Assembly: GCF_017255185.1 (NCBI RefSeq)
Contig: NZ_JAFKCZ010000005.1
Location: 360,872-424,871, forward strand
Length of the DNA stretch: 64,000 nt
Direction: 5' to 3'
Source: Parahaliea mediterranea
GTDB lineage: Bacteria; Pseudomonadota; Gammaproteobacteria; Pseudomonadales; Halieaceae
The position numbers were made by a program, and so were the translations under genes. The notes beneath the pieces are model-generated. The model saw nothing but the letters and a program-made list of their open reading frames with translations. It was not told where the DNA came from and made no database searches. Of this stretch, positions 18,717-27,134 are shown in pieces. Each line of letters begins with the position of its first letter. Position 1 is the first letter of the stretch.

Positions 18717-19166
18717 ATGAGTTCGGTACAAGAGATATTCCTGGCCTACGCCACGGCTTTTGAAGCGACCTACGAGGATGACGACTGGGAGCGGCTGCGC
18801 CCCTATTTCGCCACCGACGCCATCTACGAGGTGGTGGGCGGGCCCATGGCCTGTCGCATCGAGGGCGTGGATAACATTCTCCGCGCCTTGAAAAAGTCCA
18901 TCGACGGCTTCGATCGCCGCCTCGACAGCCGCCGCCTCGACCTGCCCGCGGCGCCGGAGGTGGAGGGCGATACGCTCAAGCTGCGGTGGGTGGTTACCTA
19001 CACCAGGAACGACTCGCCCCCGGGTGAACTCCGCGGCCGCTCCGAGGCCACGGTGCGCGACGGTGTGATCGTCGAGTTGCGGGACTTCTACGACGACGCG
19101 GAGCTGGCGCCCTTTGGCGAGTGGCTTGCGCGCCATGCGCCGGATCTGGACGGATCCTACGTGTAG
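18717..19166 (+). CDS. SnoaL-like / NTF2-fold family protein
   Basis: 149 residues with a SnoaL-like pattern: an N-terminal helix (IFLAYATAFEATYEDDDWERLRPYFATDAIYEVVGG in part), a ring of acidic and aromatic pocket residues, and C-terminal strands (GRSEATVRDGVIVELRDFYDD). Such proteins often act as ketosteroid-isomerase-like enzymes. GGGAGG precedes the ATG. It opens the catabolic cluster that continues with a TonB receptor, two SDR dehydrogenases, a cupin, a VOC protein and a LuxR regulator, which supports a role in breaking down a cyclic organic compound, although it may have its own promoter. Confidence 0.75.
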   Translation: MSSVQEIFLAYATAFEATYEDDDWERLRPYFATDAIYEVVGGPMACRIEGVDNILRALKKSIDGFDRRLDSRRLDLPAAPEVEGDTLKLRWVVTYTRNDSPPGELRGRSEATVRDGVIVELRDFYDDAELAPFGEWLARHAPDLDGSYV

Positions 19167-19575
19167 GCGTTTCGCCGCGATACGTTCGTGGCGAATTGAC
19201 GGTTTGCGCCCGCGTCGCCGGCGATGCCGCAGTCTCCCCACTTTTGCTGCCCCGGCGGCCCCCCCCGGCCCGAACTGCGCCACCACGTCCGGAATCTCGC
19301 CCGGTTCCAGGGCCCGCGGTTCCGACGTGGGCTGAAAGCCCTCGGGCGTGAAGGTGCGAATGTCCCTCCTGACCATCGAGGAGGAGATCGGGGCTTGCCC
19401 GCCCTCCTGGGAGCAGGTGTGGGACACCCGCCCGGAGTGCATGCCCGGCAAATTGAGTAGTTCTCGCTATCCCGGTTTGCGCCCGAATCCCTAGACTGGT
19501 TGGCACATTGTCCGTTAGCGTCGCAGCGCGTCACAGTGTTGCGAACCAATAACAATCACCGTGAGGTCAGTCATC
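19167..19575. other. Intergenic region before TonB receptor, possible decayed gene
   Basis: No convincing intact gene. On the minus strand about 19250-19440 encodes a peptide that looks protein-like (contains RTFTPEGFQPTSEP) but runs on antisense into the SnoaL-like gene, so it may be a remnant. On the plus strand a 44-codon frame starts at 19360 after AAGG but is not recognisable. The shared regulatory element at 19454-19472 lies near the end. Confidence 0.45.
19454..19472 (+). promoter_or_regulatory. Shared 19-bp element TGAGTAGTTYTCGCTATYC, copy 1
   Basis: Identical at 17 of 19 positions to the element at 24182-24200. A CCCTAG follows at 19489-19494, and a CCCTAG follows the other copy too. 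It lies about 105 bp before the TonB receptor start, an appropriate place for an activator site. The LuxR regulator at 24931 is the obvious candidate to bind it. Confidence 0.55.
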
Positions 19576-21810
19576 GTGAAACGCCCGCTTCGCGCCCTCG
19601 GCGCTGTTGTCTCCGCAAGTCTTATGGTCAGTGACGCGCTCGCCGTGGCGCTGGAGGAAGTGGTGGTCACCGCCACCCGCCGGGAGGCGAATATCCAGGA
19701 TACCGGCATCTCCGTCACCGCGATCACCGGGGACGCCCTTAAGCAAATGAATATCACCGACACCGAGTTGCTCACCATGGTGACGCCGGGCTTGATGTTC
19801 CAGAACGGCGGCGGCTCCCCCCTGGTGGGCCTGGTGTCCATTCGTGGGGTGGCGCAGAACGATTTCGCGGGACATATCGAGTCGCCCAATGCCCTCTACC
19901 TGGACGAGGTCTACCAGTCCTCGATATCGACCAATTCCATCAAACTGTTCGATATCGAACGGGTGGAAGTACTGCGCGGGCCCCAGGGCACGCTGTTCGG
20001 GCGCAATGCCACCGGCGGGTTGCTGCACCTGATTACCCGCAAGCCGGCGGACCAGCTCGAGGGTTACGTGAACCTCTCCGTGGGCAGCTACAACTCGCGG
20101 ATTGCCGAGGCCGCGGTCAGTGGCCCCCTGAGCGATACCGCGTCGGCGCGACTGGCGCTGTATCGCAGCAAGGCGGACGGCTTCATCGAGAACGAAATTG
20201 GGCCCGATCAACCCGAGGACGACACCTTCGCCGGGCGCCTGCACCTGCGCCTGACGCCGGGGGAAAACCTCGACGTCCTGCTCTCGGCCGACTTCTACGA
20301 TATGGATGTCGACAACGTCGGCGCCGCCCATTCCCAGGGCGCGGTCATCGATCCGGTGACCGGGCTTGGCGAGAATGTCTCCGGCATCGCCAATACCGTC
20401 ACCGGCTATGTTGACGCCGACGGCGATATCTACAGCGGCGCTTACGACCAACCGGGTTACCTGCAGCGCGAATCCAGCAACTTCACCGCGAATATCTCCT
20501 ATCAATTGGGCGAGTTGACACTGGTTTCGATCACCAACTTCAACCATGTGGAGTCGCGCTACCTGGAAGACAACGACCTGAGCCCCCTTCCCTTCATCGA
20601 CTTTGCCCAGACCGGAGACAGCGACACGGTCAGCCAGGAATTGCGCGTGGTCGGGGACAGCGGCGACTGGCGCTGGACCACGGGTCTCTACTACCTCGAC
20701 ATCGACGGCGAGTACTCCCAGTCGCTGATGGTCAATCCGCCGCCGGATTACGATCCCTCGGTGGTGCACCTCGGCCAAACTGGTTTGTGGCGCGTGGACA
20801 CCCGCTCCTACTCGCTGTTTGGCCAGGCCGAGTACGATATCGACAGCCAGTGGATGCTCACCGCGGGCCTGCGCTGGACCTACGACGAGAAAGACTACGG
20901 TTACGACGCCCAGCCCTTTCTGGTGGCGGGCGGTGTTGAGGTGCCCGGAGCCGCGCCGCTGGGCGTGCCCCCGGGCAGCCTGATCGAGGAGGTGCTGGCG
21001 AACGGACCGGTGAGCGACTCCCACGACGAGGGCGGCTATTCCTTCCGCCTGCAGGCGGACTACGCGGCCAGCGAGGACTGGCTGTTGTACGCCAGCTTCA
21101 ACAAGGGCTACAAGGCCTTCAACTACAACGCCGGGTTTGCCGGGCACGCGCCCTTCGACGGCCTGCGTTTTGACGGCGAGGACATCTACGCCTACGAAGT
21201 GGGCAGTAAACTGGACTTCTGGGACCGTCGCGCGCGCTGGAATATCAGCGCCTACTACTACGACTACCGCGACTACCAGGCCTTCGACCAGCGCGGTATC
21301 AACTTCACCCTATACAATACCGATGCCCGGATCAGCGGCCTGGACACGGAGTTTACCTTCAGTCCCACCGTCAACAGCACCTTGACCCTGGGTGCCGCCT
21401 TCCTGGAGACCCAGGTGGAGGACGTGCTCATCGGCGCCGATCCCGCCAACCCCATATCGGTCGATCGCGAGGCCCCGCAGTCGCCGGACTTTACCTTGAG
21501 CGCTGGCGCGGCCCAGGATTTCCCGATCCAGAGCGGGCGTATCTCGTTGCAGCTCAACGCCTACTACAACAGCGGCTACTACTCCCAGCTGACCAACGCC
21601 CCCAACACCGATATTCCCGGCTTTACCATCGTCAACGGGCGTATCAGCTATATCAATGAGCGCCACGGCTTCGACCTGTCGGTCTTCGCCAGGAACCTGT
21701 TCGACAAGGAGTACTACACCTACGCCTTCGATATCGCCAGCAATGGCTTTACCGAACAGAGTCTCGGTGTCGCCCGCTGGGTTGGCGTCGAGGCCCGCTA
21801 TGAATTCTGA
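19576..21810 (+). CDS. TonB-dependent outer-membrane receptor
   Basis: About 744 residues: signal peptide, a TonB-box-like stretch (LEEVVVTATRRE), plug (VSIRGVAQNDFAGHIES, ..VEVLRGPQGTLFGRNATGGLLHLITRKP in part) and a barrel that ends in GVEARYEF with terminal Phe. There is no STN domain, so it is a transporter rather than a signal transducer. The GTG at 19576 is preferred because GAGG lies upstream; an in-frame GTG at 19561 is possible. This receptor type (IRGVxQN..GRNATGG) is common in marine gammaproteobacteria and sphingomonads for uptake of hydrophobic organic substrates. The SDR gene starts 39 bp downstream, pointing to co-transcription with a catabolic enzyme. Confidence 0.9.
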   Translation: MKRPLRALGAVVSASLMVSDALAVALEEVVVTATRREANIQDTGISVTAITGDALKQMNITDTELLTMVTPGLMFQNGGGSPLVGLVSIRGVAQNDFAGHIESPNALYLDEVYQSSISTNSIKLFDIERVEVLRGPQGTLFGRNATGGLLHLITRKPADQLEGYVNLSVGSYNSRIAEAAVSGPLSDTASARLALYRSKADGFIENEIGPDQPEDDTFAGRLHLRLTPGENLDVLLSADFYDMDVDNVGAAHSQGAVIDPVTGLGENVSGIANTVTGYVDADGDIYSGAYDQPGYLQRESSNFTANISYQLGELTLVSITNFNHVESRYLEDNDLSPLPFIDFAQTGDSDTVSQELRVVGDSGDWRWTTGLYYLDIDGEYSQSLMVNPPPDYDPSVVHLGQTGLWRVDTRSYSLFGQAEYDIDSQWMLTAGLRWTYDEKDYGYDAQPFLVAGGVEVPGAAPLGVPPGSLIEEVLANGPVSDSHDEGGYSFRLQADYAASEDWLLYASFNKGYKAFNYNAGFAGHAPFDGLRFDGEDIYAYEVGSKLDFWDRRARWNISAYYYDYRDYQAFDQRGINFTLYNTDARISGLDTEFTFSPTVNSTLTLGAAFLETQVEDVLIGADPANPISVDREAPQSPDFTLSAGAAQDFPIQSGRISLQLNAYYNSGYYSQLTNAPNTDIPGFTIVNGRISYINERHGFDLSVFARNLFDKEYYTYAFDIASNGFTEQSLGVARWVGVEARYEF

Positions 21811-21849
21811 GTGCCGGTGTCATCGATCCAGGCGAAAGGAGGTAGTACA

Positions 21850-22632
21850 GTGAAATTGACAGAGCGAGTGGCCCTGGTGACAGGCGGGGCTTCGGGTATC
21901 GGCCGCGCGAGTTGCATCGCGCTGGCCGCGGAAGGCGCCCGGGTCATGGTGGCCGATCTCAATGGGGACGGCGCCGCGGCGACCGCCAGGGGCCTGGGTG
22001 ACCACGGCGCCAGCGTGGTGATGGACGTCGGTTGCGAAGCCGACTGGGAGCGCGCTATGGCGCGGATACAGGAGCGCTTTGGCCGCCTGGACATCCTGGT
22101 CAATTGCGCCGGCATCGGGGTTAGCGGCAACGCCGAGGATATCGAGATGGCGGAGTGGGAGCGCGTGGTGGCGGTCAACCTGACTGGCACCATGCTGGCC
22201 TGCAAGCACGGCATCCGCGCCATGCGCGCCGCCAAGTCCACCACCGGCTCGATCATTGCGATTTCATCCATTGCCGGGGTGTTCGCGGCGCCGGACCTTA
22301 CCGCCTACTGCGCGACCAAGGGCGGTGTCACCATGCTGAGCAAGGCGGTGGCGCTCAACTGTGCGGCCCTCGGCTACGACATCCGCTGCAACGCCATTCA
22401 CCCCACCTATGTCGATACCGAGATGCTCGACCCGGTAGCCGAACAGGTTGGCGACCGAGAGACCATGCTCGGCGCCATGCGTGAGAACGTGCCCATGGGG
22501 CGTCTGGCGACTGCGGAAGATATCGCCAAGTCGGTGGTGTTCCTGGCCAGTGACGATTCCGCCATGATCACAGGTAGCACCTTCCTCGTGGATGGCGGCA
22601 CTACCGCCGGGATGCCGGGCCGGCATTCCTGA
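21850..22632 (+). CDS. Short-chain dehydrogenase/reductase (SDR)
   Basis: 260 residues, classical SDR: nucleotide-binding TGGASGIGRA near the N-terminus, an Asp after strand 2 (VADLN) favouring NAD(H), NCAGIG (a variant of NNAG), catalytic Ser in AISSIAG, and YCATKGG supplying Tyr and Lys. The GTG start at 21850 is clear because AAAGGAGGT lies 5 bp upstream. It follows the TonB receptor directly. The family oxidises alcohols or reduces ketones on alicyclic or steroid-like molecules; the precise substrate is not visible. Confidence 0.93.
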   Translation: MKLTERVALVTGGASGIGRASCIALAAEGARVMVADLNGDGAAATARGLGDHGASVVMDVGCEADWERAMARIQERFGRLDILVNCAGIGVSGNAEDIEMAEWERVVAVNLTGTMLACKHGIRAMRAAKSTTGSIIAISSIAGVFAAPDLTAYCATKGGVTMLSKAVALNCAALGYDIRCNAIHPTYVDTEMLDPVAEQVGDRETMLGAMRENVPMGRLATAEDIAKSVVFLASDDSAMITGSTFLVDGGTTAGMPGRHS

Positions 22633-22679
22633 AGGGCATCTCCTGGCGGGTGGTTGGTAAACCGCCCGCCAGGAAAACG

Positions 22680-23468
22680 CTAGTTACTGAGCAGCATACC
22701 GCCGTCCACCAGCATGCGATCACCGGTGACGTGGCGGCTTTCGTCGCTGGCCAGGTAGAGCGCGGCGTTGGCCACGTCCTCTTCACTGCCGAATTCCCCG
22801 GTGGGGATCTGGGTGAGAAAGCCCGCTTCTGCCTGTTCTTGGGTGATGCCATGCTGGGCCGCGGTTGCGGCCACCAGGCGGTCGTGCATCGGCGTGCGGA
22901 TTTGTCCCGGGTGAATGCAATTGCAGCGTATGGGATAGCCCTGCTGCGCGCAGTACAGGGCGACCGACTGCGTGAGGTGGCGAACCGCGGCCTTGGCCGC
23001 GCCGTAGCCGGCGATAAACGGAACAGGCAACAGTCCGCCTATCGAGGACATGTTGATGATGCTGCCGCCGCCCTGGCGCATGTGCCGGATGGCGTATTTG
23101 CAACCCAGCAGTGTGCCGTCAAAGTTGACGTTAAAGATTTTGCGCGTGTGTTCGAGATCAACATCTTCGAGCAGGGTCCCGAGGCCTGCATCGGCAAAGC
23201 CTGCGTTGTTCACCAGGATGTTCACCGGACCACTGTCCGCTTCGATGGTCGCGAACAGGTCCGCCCACTGTGCCTCGTCGGTGACGTCCTGGGCGATGAA
23301 CCGCGCTCCGATATCATCCGCCGTGGTCCGTCCCGCGCTGTCGTTGATATCTGTAATAATCACCTCGGCGCCCTCGCGGACGAAGGATCGGGCGATGGCC
23401 CGGCCCAGTCCCGAAGCTGCGCCAGTGACCAGCGCGCGCTTGCCCGCCAGTCGTCCACTGTTGCTCAT
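22680..23468 (-). CDS. Short-chain dehydrogenase/reductase (SDR)
   Basis: 262 residues, classical SDR with TGAASGLGRA, Asp after strand 2 (IITDIND), NNAGFAD, Ser in MSSIGG, and YGAAKAAV for catalytic Tyr and Lys. ATG at 23468 follows GGAGAG. It is convergent with the other SDR and lies downstream of the cupin gene on the same strand, separated by a terminator-like hairpin at 23513-23540, so it may have its own promoter or receive partial read-through. The two SDRs are clearly different proteins, suggesting consecutive oxidation/reduction steps in one pathway. Confidence 0.93.
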   Translation of the reverse strand: MSNSGRLAGKRALVTGAASGLGRAIARSFVREGAEVIITDINDSAGRTTADDIGARFIAQDVTDEAQWADLFATIEADSGPVNILVNNAGFADAGLGTLLEDVDLEHTRKIFNVNFDGTLLGCKYAIRHMRQGGGSIINMSSIGGLLPVPFIAGYGAAKAAVRHLTQSVALYCAQQGYPIRCNCIHPGQIRTPMHDRLVAATAAQHGITQEQAEAGFLTQIPTGEFGSEEDVANAALYLASDESRHVTGDRMLVDGGMLLSN

Positions 23469-23512
23469 GCTGTGCTCTCCTGTTGTGTGATGAACTGCCC
23501 CTTGAAAAGGTG

Positions 23513-23540
23513 TTGAAAAAGCCCCGCAAGGCTTTTTCAA
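23513..23540. terminator. Bidirectional hairpin, terminator-like
   Basis: Perfect 11-bp stem TTGAAAAAGCC / GGCTTTTTCAA with a 6-nt loop. The A and T tracts at the two stem ends give terminator character on both strands. It sits between the cupin gene and the downstream SDR gene. Confidence 0.75.
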
Positions 23541-23557
23541 GGGGGTAGGCGCCGGCT

Positions 23558-24067
23558 TTACTGGTCCCACTCGTCCGGCAGGTCGATATGCCCGGCTGCG
23601 TTGTGCTCAACCGCCATGTCGTACATCTTGCGCGCATCCAGCACCAAGGCGACGCTGCCGTCTTCGTTGTAGCCCATCAGCGGGCCGTGGGCGATCGCGA
23701 ACATCATCATACCCTCGTCCCCGGTGACCGGCTTGTGATTGATCCCGGCGGGCTCGAACACGTAGTGGTCCTTGAACCCCCAGTCATCCTCGTAGGCAAA
23801 GCCGCCCTCGAGGATGTAGCCCTCGACGGCGCCGACGTGGCCGTGAATCGGGGCGATATTGTTGGGGCCCACCTTCAGCATCATGGTGAAGCCGCCGGAG
23901 TGGGTATTGATAGCCAGCAGTTTGAAGTAGGTGTCGGGCATGACCCAGGGCGCCCAGGGGAGTTCCTCTTGATTGAAAAAGGCGCTCTTGATGTGTTTGT
24001 ACACCGGCACGTCCGCCAGGTTGTGGTCTTGTAGCTGGTTGGGTTGCGAGGTATCCGCGGTATTCAT
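23558..24067 (-). CDS. Cupin-domain protein, 2,4'-dihydroxyacetophenone dioxygenase-like
   Basis: 169 residues forming one cupin domain. Metal-ligand candidates are His in IHGHVGAVEGYILEG (first cupin motif, HxH..E) and His in AGINHKPVTG (second motif). The family includes small Fe-dependent dioxygenases that cleave C-C bonds in aryl ketones and beta-diketones. ATG at 24067 is preceded by GGAGCGA. The gene is divergent from the VOC gene, and the region between holds one copy of the shared element. I infer a ring- or chain-cleavage role in the surrounding pathway; dioxygenase activity is not proven by sequence. Confidence 0.75.
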   Translation of the reverse strand: MNTADTSQPNQLQDHNLADVPVYKHIKSAFFNQEELPWAPWVMPDTYFKLLAINTHSGGFTMMLKVGPNNIAPIHGHVGAVEGYILEGGFAYEDDWGFKDHYVFEPAGINHKPVTGDEGMMMFAIAHGPLMGYNEDGSVALVLDARKMYDMAVEHNAAGHIDLPDEWDQ

Positions 24068-24181
24068 GCTGTCGCTCCAATCTGATGGTGATGGGCCGCC
24101 CACTGGCGGCATGCTCGGGCAGAGTAGCGATGGTCGCGCGGGCCCGACAGAGTGAAAATACCTAGGCGGCAGCCCAGGCCC

Positions 24182-24200
24182 TGAGTAGTTTTCGCTATTC
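24182..24200 (+). promoter_or_regulatory. Shared 19-bp element TGAGTAGTTYTCGCTATYC, copy 2
   Basis: Second copy of the element, in the divergent region between the cupin gene (start 24067, minus) and the VOC gene (start 24284, plus). It is flanked by two direct copies of CCTAGGCGGC at 24161-24170 and 24225-24234. Together with copy 1 it suggests a small regulon under one regulator. Confidence 0.55.
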
Positions 24201-24283
24201 ACCTGGCTACCCCTGTCGCCGCACCCTAGGCGGCCCATATAAATCCGCCCGGCCATCACGCGCCGCGAACAAGGAACCAGGAA

Positions 24284-24823
24284 ATGCCCGTACTGAACTT
24301 TGGCCAGCCGGATGAAGGCGTGATTCAAATGGCCTTCATCACCGACGACCTGCAACGAGCCATGCGCGACATGAGTGCCTGCCTGGGGGTGGGGCCATGG
24401 TTCCATTTCGAGGAATTCGAGTTGTGCGAACTGCGCTACATGGACGAGCCCGCGGATTTCCGCATCGGCCTGGCGCTGGCGAACTCGGGCCACATGCAGT
24501 TCGAGCTGATCCAGCCGCTGGACGACAAGCCCTCGCCCTATCGCCGGACGCGCGAGCGGCGCGGCTGGGGATTCCACCATTACGCAGTGGCGGCCAGGGA
24601 TTTTGACGGCACCTGCGCGCGCCTGGGCGGACAGGGCTACCGGCGGCTGGTGGAGTGCTCGGTGCCGGTCGGCGCGCGCGCGGCCTACTACGACACCGAC
24701 GATGCCCTCGCGGGCATGATCGAGGTGGTGGAAATGACGCCGGAGGTCGAGACTCTGTGGACCACCATCCATCACGCCAGCGTCGGCTGGGACGGAGAGG
24801 ACCCGGTTCGCTCCATGACTTGA
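24284..24823 (+). CDS. VOC family (glyoxalase-fold) protein
   Basis: 179 residues. Paired beta-alpha-beta-beta-beta modules are visible: VIQMAFITDDLQRAMRDMSACLGVGPWFHF, then MQFELIQPL, GFHHYAVAARDFDGTCARL and AYYDTDDALAGMIEVVEM (given in parts). His102-like in FHHYAV and Glu in MIEVVE are likely metal ligands. Members of this subgroup resemble methylmalonyl-CoA epimerases and small extradiol-type enzymes. AAGGAACCAGGAA precedes the ATG. It lies just before the LuxR regulator and is divergent from the cupin gene, so it probably belongs to the same catabolic pathway. Confidence 0.82.
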   Translation: MPVLNFGQPDEGVIQMAFITDDLQRAMRDMSACLGVGPWFHFEEFELCELRYMDEPADFRIGLALANSGHMQFELIQPLDDKPSPYRRTRERRGWGFHHYAVAARDFDGTCARLGGQGYRRLVECSVPVGARAAYYDTDDALAGMIEVVEMTPEVETLWTTIHHASVGWDGEDPVRSMT

Positions 24824-24930
24824 AGCCTCCGTGGGCGCGGGGTTTGTACTCTCGCCCGTCGTGGCTTAATCTTGGCTGACCGCTGCATACCGATAAGATG
24901 ACCCCATACGCAGCAGGAGGTGCCCCCGCA

Positions 24931-26028
24931 ATGTCTGTGCATAATGCCGCCACGGCCGCTACGATCCGTTCCATTGTCGATTGCGAGAGCCTGCCCGCTG
25001 TCGCCGACAGCATCCTGCGACCCGTCGCCCGCTTGTTGAACGCCGATAGCGCGGTTTACCTGCAATTTCACTGCGACGACTACGGGCGCCCGGCAATCTG
25101 CCAGAGCAGCTATACCGGGCGGCGGCCGGAAACACTGGACGAGTACATGTCGGGCTTCTTCGCCGAGGACCCGGTGCTGAAGCCGATGATGGAGCGTCCC
25201 CAGCGCTGGAAACAGTTCAACGCGCCGATGAAGCTGCACCTCAGCCGGCAGGTAAAGCGCTCCCAGCTGCGCGGCACCGACTACTTCCGCAACTTCCTGC
25301 ACCCCAACAATCTCGGCGACGTGCTGGGGCTGGTGGTGCCCATCGATTGCGACGGCCCGAAGATGCTCTGCGTGGGGCTGCACCGTTCCGAACAGAGTCC
25401 GCGCTTCACCCAGCCGCAGAACGCCGCGCTGGAGGCGATTTCCGGGCCGCTGCGCGTGGTGCTGCAAAACCTCTGCCTGAAAACCGCGATCAACGAGCAG
25501 GCGGCGCTGGTGCAGGCCCTGGATCGCAGCGATTCCGGTGTGGAGTTCGCGGTACTCGACCAGCGGCTGCGGGTACAGCGCGCCAGCCGGCGCCTGCGCG
25601 ACTTGTTTCGCCACCTGCCTGCGGGTTCGCGTCAGCTCGCGCAACTGCGCGCCGCCGCCCGCGACCTCGAGCGCCGCGTGGCCCGCGGCGGGGAGGTGCA
25701 CACCCCGATCGAGCTGGCTGGCAAACTGAGCGCGGAGTTGCGCATCGTGCGCGGCCGCGAGGAATCGCACTTCGTGTTGGTGGTCCCCGACGCGCGGCGC
25801 GATGGCGCCCAGCCGCCGGCACTCCCGCCCCGTCCACGGCAAGAGGTGGGCATCACCCGGCGCGAGCAGGACGTGGTGGAGCAGGTGGCCAGCGGCCTGA
25901 GCAACGCCCAGGTGGCGTCGGCGCTGGGCATCAGTATTCGCACCGTGGAGAACCACCTGCGGGCGATCTACGACAAGCTGGGGGTCAATAGCCGCACGCA
26001 GCTTATTCATCGGGTGTACGACTACTAG
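24931..26028 (+). CDS. LuxR-family transcriptional regulator with GAF-like sensor
   Basis: About 365 residues. The N-terminal ~190 residues look like a GAF-type ligand-binding domain (VARLLNADSAVYLQF..., LGLVVPIDCDGPKMLCVGLHR). A linker follows, then a C-terminal LuxR/GerE helix-turn-helix: ITRREQDVVEQVASGLSNAQVASALGISIRTVENHLRAIYDKLG (in part). AGGAGG stands 10 nt before the ATG at 24931; an in-frame ATG at 24898 is less likely. Regulators with this layout (for example TeiR-like activators of steroid degradation) switch on catabolic genes when a hydrophobic substrate is present. It is the natural candidate to bind the 19-bp elements at 19454 and 24182. Confidence 0.9.
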   Translation: MSVHNAATAATIRSIVDCESLPAVADSILRPVARLLNADSAVYLQFHCDDYGRPAICQSSYTGRRPETLDEYMSGFFAEDPVLKPMMERPQRWKQFNAPMKLHLSRQVKRSQLRGTDYFRNFLHPNNLGDVLGLVVPIDCDGPKMLCVGLHRSEQSPRFTQPQNAALEAISGPLRVVLQNLCLKTAINEQAALVQALDRSDSGVEFAVLDQRLRVQRASRRLRDLFRHLPAGSRQLAQLRAAARDLERRVARGGEVHTPIELAGKLSAELRIVRGREESHFVLVVPDARRDGAQPPALPPRPRQEVGITRREQDVVEQVASGLSNAQVASALGISIRTVENHLRAIYDKLGVNSRTQLIHRVYDY

Positions 26029-26335
26029 TTTTTGGCTGGCTGGCGCATCGTTGCGTTGGCCGGTGTAAGCAGGCACATTCAGTCCTGGTCGCGCGGTTCT
26101 GCCCGGTTATTTCCAGTTATTTGCTTTTACCCTTGGGAGTGGCTATGGTGCCCTTGTTCTCCCTGTAACGTAGTTAAGCGGGTGTATTGCGTGATGCGTC
26201 GTTTAGTGCGTGGACTCCTCGAGTCTCCCTTCATCTTCCCCTGTTAGGCCAGGCGCCGTTGGGCGCCTGGCTTGCTAACCCGTCAATTTTTTAATCTGCC
26301 TGTAGTCCCGGTGATGCCTGTCGCCGGGCTTATCC
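26029..26335. other. Intergenic region with strong hairpin
   Basis: No gene seen. A perfect 10-bp stem GCCAGGCGCC / GGCGCCTGGC with GTTG loop lies at 26248-26271, without a T tract. It may mark the 3' end of the regulator transcript. A smaller GACTC..GAGTC hairpin precedes it. Confidence 0.5.
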
Positions 26336-26743
26336 GTGTGGTGTGTGTCAATGAAAATGGGAGTGGAATTTCAGCGTTCCGCCATGAGCTGCGTCTGGCA
26401 GCTATACGGCCGGCCAATGGCGCTGGCGCGCTTATTCGATCTACTTGAAAAATTGCAGCTCGGGACGGCCCGGGCCGGGTCCGCCGGCCCCGGCTGCGCG
26501 GTGGAAGTGGAGGATCTTGCCCACCGCGAAAAGGGCCGTTTTTGTCTTGTTGGTGATGATCAAGCGAGGGCCGGGACCGGGGACATTTCGGTGTTTTCAC
26601 CCCTGGGCGCGGCCCTGGTTGGCTTGAGGGTTGGGGATATCGCAGAGGTTAGGTTGGGCTGTCGCACGCACCACTTCCTGATCCTGCAAATCAATTCGAT
26701 TCAGCAACCGTTAACTGCAGACGAGGAGGGGAAAGGATCATGA
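26336..26743 (+). CDS. Small GreA/GreB C-terminal-domain protein (Rnk-like)
   Basis: Up to 135 residues. The C-terminal half (GRFCLVGDDQARAGTGDISVFSPLGAALVGLRVGDIAEV in part) has the FKBP-like GreA/GreB C-terminal pattern, especially ISVFSPLGAALVGLRVGD. The N-terminal coiled coil of true GreA, which reaches the polymerase active site, is missing, so it resembles Rnk or other secondary-channel or polymerase-binding modulators. The N-terminus is uncertain: ATGs at 26336, 26351, 26357, 26384 and 26417 are all in frame, and none has a convincing ribosome site. It is followed by the Lys-rich mini-gene at 26823. It is not a component of the TonB-linked operons on either side. Confidence 0.6.
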   Translation: MWCVSMKMGVEFQRSAMSCVWQLYGRPMALARLFDLLEKLQLGTARAGSAGPGCAVEVEDLAHREKGRFCLVGDDQARAGTGDISVFSPLGAALVGLRVGDIAEVRLGCRTHHFLILQINSIQQPLTADEEGKGS

Positions 26744-26822
26744 AGCCCATAGCCTGCCGCTACGTTGTCAATCCATCGACGGGGGACAGCGGCAGCCCCG
26801 GATTCTTCAGTGAGGCTGGAAT

Positions 26823-26912
26823 ATGAGCAAGGAAAAACCGAAAAAAGAGGCGAAGAAAAGCCTGAAGGAAAAGCGTCGGGAAAAGCGTGACAAGCGCAAG
26901 TCCGACAGCTAG
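26823..26912 (+). CDS. Lysine-rich 29-residue mini-protein
   Basis: A 29-codon gene: the start MSKEKPKKEAKKSLK is followed by more Lys/Arg and the end KRKSDS. About half of the residues are Lys or Arg. A ribosome site (GAGGCTGGA) precedes the ATG and a good intrinsic terminator follows within 12 bp, so it has the shape of a real mini-gene. Similar very short Lys-rich proteins of unknown role occur in many gammaproteobacteria; binding to nucleic acid or ribosomes would be a guess. Confidence 0.65.
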   Translation: MSKEKPKKEAKKSLKEKRREKRDKRKSDS

Positions 26913-26922
26913 CACCGTTTGT

Positions 26923-26949
26923 GGCCGGGCATTTTGCCCGGCCAATTTT
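26923..26949 (+). terminator. Rho-independent terminator
   Basis: Perfect 8-bp stem GGCCGGGC / GCCCGGCC, loop ATTTT, followed by AATTTT. It ends the Lys-rich mini-gene. The remaining stretch to 27237 has no gene and turns sharply AT-rich from 27121. Confidence 0.75.
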
Positions 26950-27134
26950 CCAGGGAGCCCGGCACCACCGCCGGGCCTCGAGCCAGTCCCCGCGGGGCGC
27001 CGCGGACGACGCGCGTCCCGAGCCGCGGTCGCTGAAATCCCCCGGTTTAACCGCCACCTCCAATCCTGATCGTCCGCGTGAGACAAGTGAATGCCCCCTT
27101 CGAGCCGGGGCGCCGAGGCACAAATTTAAAAAAA

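Noticed and set aside
18657..19451. 264-codon minus-strand frame across the SnoaL-like gene
   Set aside because: Mostly antisense to a well-supported gene; only its first part looks protein-like, so it is noted as a possible remnant, not as a gene.
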